A stretch of DNA of 12,481 bases from CAZJQT01 sp964548655 (GTDB lineage Bacteria; Patescibacteriota; Saccharimonadia; Saccharimonadales; CAZJQT01). The notes below the pieces were generated by a model. That model had not been told where the DNA came from. It ran no database searches and saw nothing but the letters and a program-made list of their open reading frames with translations. Positions 12,040 to 12,481 of the stretch are shown one piece after another; the first letter of the stretch is position 1; every line of letters starts with the position of its first letter. The DNA lies in the NCBI GenBank assembly GCA_964548655.1, contig CAZJQT010000013.1, forward strand, positions 1-12,481, given 5' to 3'. Position numbers and translations under genes: made by a program.

Positions 12040-12481
12040 ATGAAAATAGCTATCCTATCTAAAGGTCCAGGTAATTTCTCAACCAAGCGGCTTAAAGAAG
12101 AAGCTTTGGCTCGTGATCACGAAGTTGAAGTTATTGACTATACAAAGTGCTTTGCGACCATTCAGCAGAGTAATCCATTAGTAAACTTTGATGGCATTGA
12201 TTTGAACGATTTTGACGTCATTATCCCGCGTATTGGTTCATCCTACACGCGCTATGGCTCTGCCATTGTGCGCCAGTTTGAGATGCGCGGTATTTTCACT
12301 ACCACCAGCTCGATTGCTTTGGTGCGTTCGCGCGACAAGCTGCGCAGCATGCAACTACTTGCCCGAGCTGGCGTTGGCATACCCAAAACTGTTTTCTCGC
12401 GTGGTATGGCTACCAACGTAGAGGAAGTGATTGAAGACCTTGGCGGTACACCCGTCATCATCAAGCTAGCCCGCGGTACCC
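12040..12481 (+). CDS. rimK: RimK-family glutamate ligase, N-terminal half (3' truncated)
   Basis: AAAGGAG (12027-12033) lies 6 nt before the ATG, and the frame stays open for 147 codons to the window edge; full-length RimK is about 300 residues. The N-terminus (MKIAILSKGP, KRLKEEA), PRIGSSYTRYG (63-73), VRQFEMRG (77-84) and RSRDKLRSMQLLARAGVGIP (96-115) closely follow E. coli RimK, and the segment GGTPVIIKLARGT (135-147) begins the ATP-grasp nucleotide-binding part. RimK adds glutamate residues to the C-terminus of ribosomal protein S6; other family members glutamylate different substrates, so the target here is not certain. It shares an operon with the RimB-like protease, 18 nt upstream. 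E. coli RimK residues for ATP and glutamate further C-terminal cannot be checked here. Confidence 0.93.
   Translation, partial: MKIAILSKGPGNFSTKRLKEEALARDHEVEVIDYTKCFATIQQSNPLVNFDGIDLNDFDVIIPRIGSSYTRYGSAIVRQFEMRGIFTTTSSIALVRSRDKLRSMQLLARAGVGIPKTVFSRGMATNVEEVIEDLGGTPVIIKLARGT

Noticed and set aside
12212..12464. Small frames on both strands near the right edge
   Set aside because: They overlap the clear RimK-type reading frame, which runs from 12040 off the end of the window.
1..12481. tRNA or rRNA genes, CRISPR arrays, insertion sequences
   Set aside because: None seen: no regularly spaced repeats, no transposase or integrase motifs, and no gap above about 120 nt without a gene or regulatory signal.

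Overview
The window (about 12.5 kb, moderate GC) reads as one piece of a bacterial chromosome with very short intergenic gaps, many overlapping genes and no mobile element. The compact, small-protein-rich layout, the shortened HrcA and the general character of the proteins suggest a reduced-genome Patescibacteria/CPR member, probably Candidatus Saccharibacteria. This is a judgement from memory of the families and was not tested by a search. TGA is used as a stop here (several ATGA overlaps), which argues against the CPR groups that read TGA as glycine.

Layout. Positions 1-2641 hold the 3' part of a murJ-type lipid II flippase gene and lepA (elongation factor 4). An unrecognised 199-residue gene follows (2685-3284). 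It converges on a DUF1761-type membrane protein gene (3402-3827, minus), with a hairpin terminator between them. A guanylate kinase gene (3915-4472) lies divergent from the DUF1761 gene.

The centre (4538-10639) is one tightly packed heat-shock operon: hrcA, orf, grpE, four orfs, dnaK, two orfs, dnaJ. Two CIRCE operators stand in front of hrcA, and the second overlaps the start codon. Every junction in the operon overlaps by 1-8 nt, except the 2-nt gap before dnaK. Seven small genes of unknown function (72-126 residues) are interleaved among the chaperone genes. They carry Shine-Dalgarno-like sequences and are translationally coupled, so they look real. The four between grpE and dnaK are visibly AT-richer than dnaK. 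This interleaved set is the best candidate for an undescribed system.

The right end (10647-12481) carries a minus-strand GGDEF diguanylate cyclase with an intact active site and inhibitory site, a 36-residue single-span membrane protein, a RimB-like retropepsin-fold protease and the first half of a RimK-type glutamate ligase. In Pseudomonas, c-di-GMP and a RimB protease regulate RimK, so this neighbourhood may be a c-di-GMP-linked protein glutamylation module.

A recurring signal is that genes at the head of transcription units (lepA, the 199-residue gene, gmk, the GGDEF gene) have a -10 box 6-9 nt before the ATG and no Shine-Dalgarno sequence, as expected of leaderless mRNAs. Genes inside operons have Shine-Dalgarno sequences.
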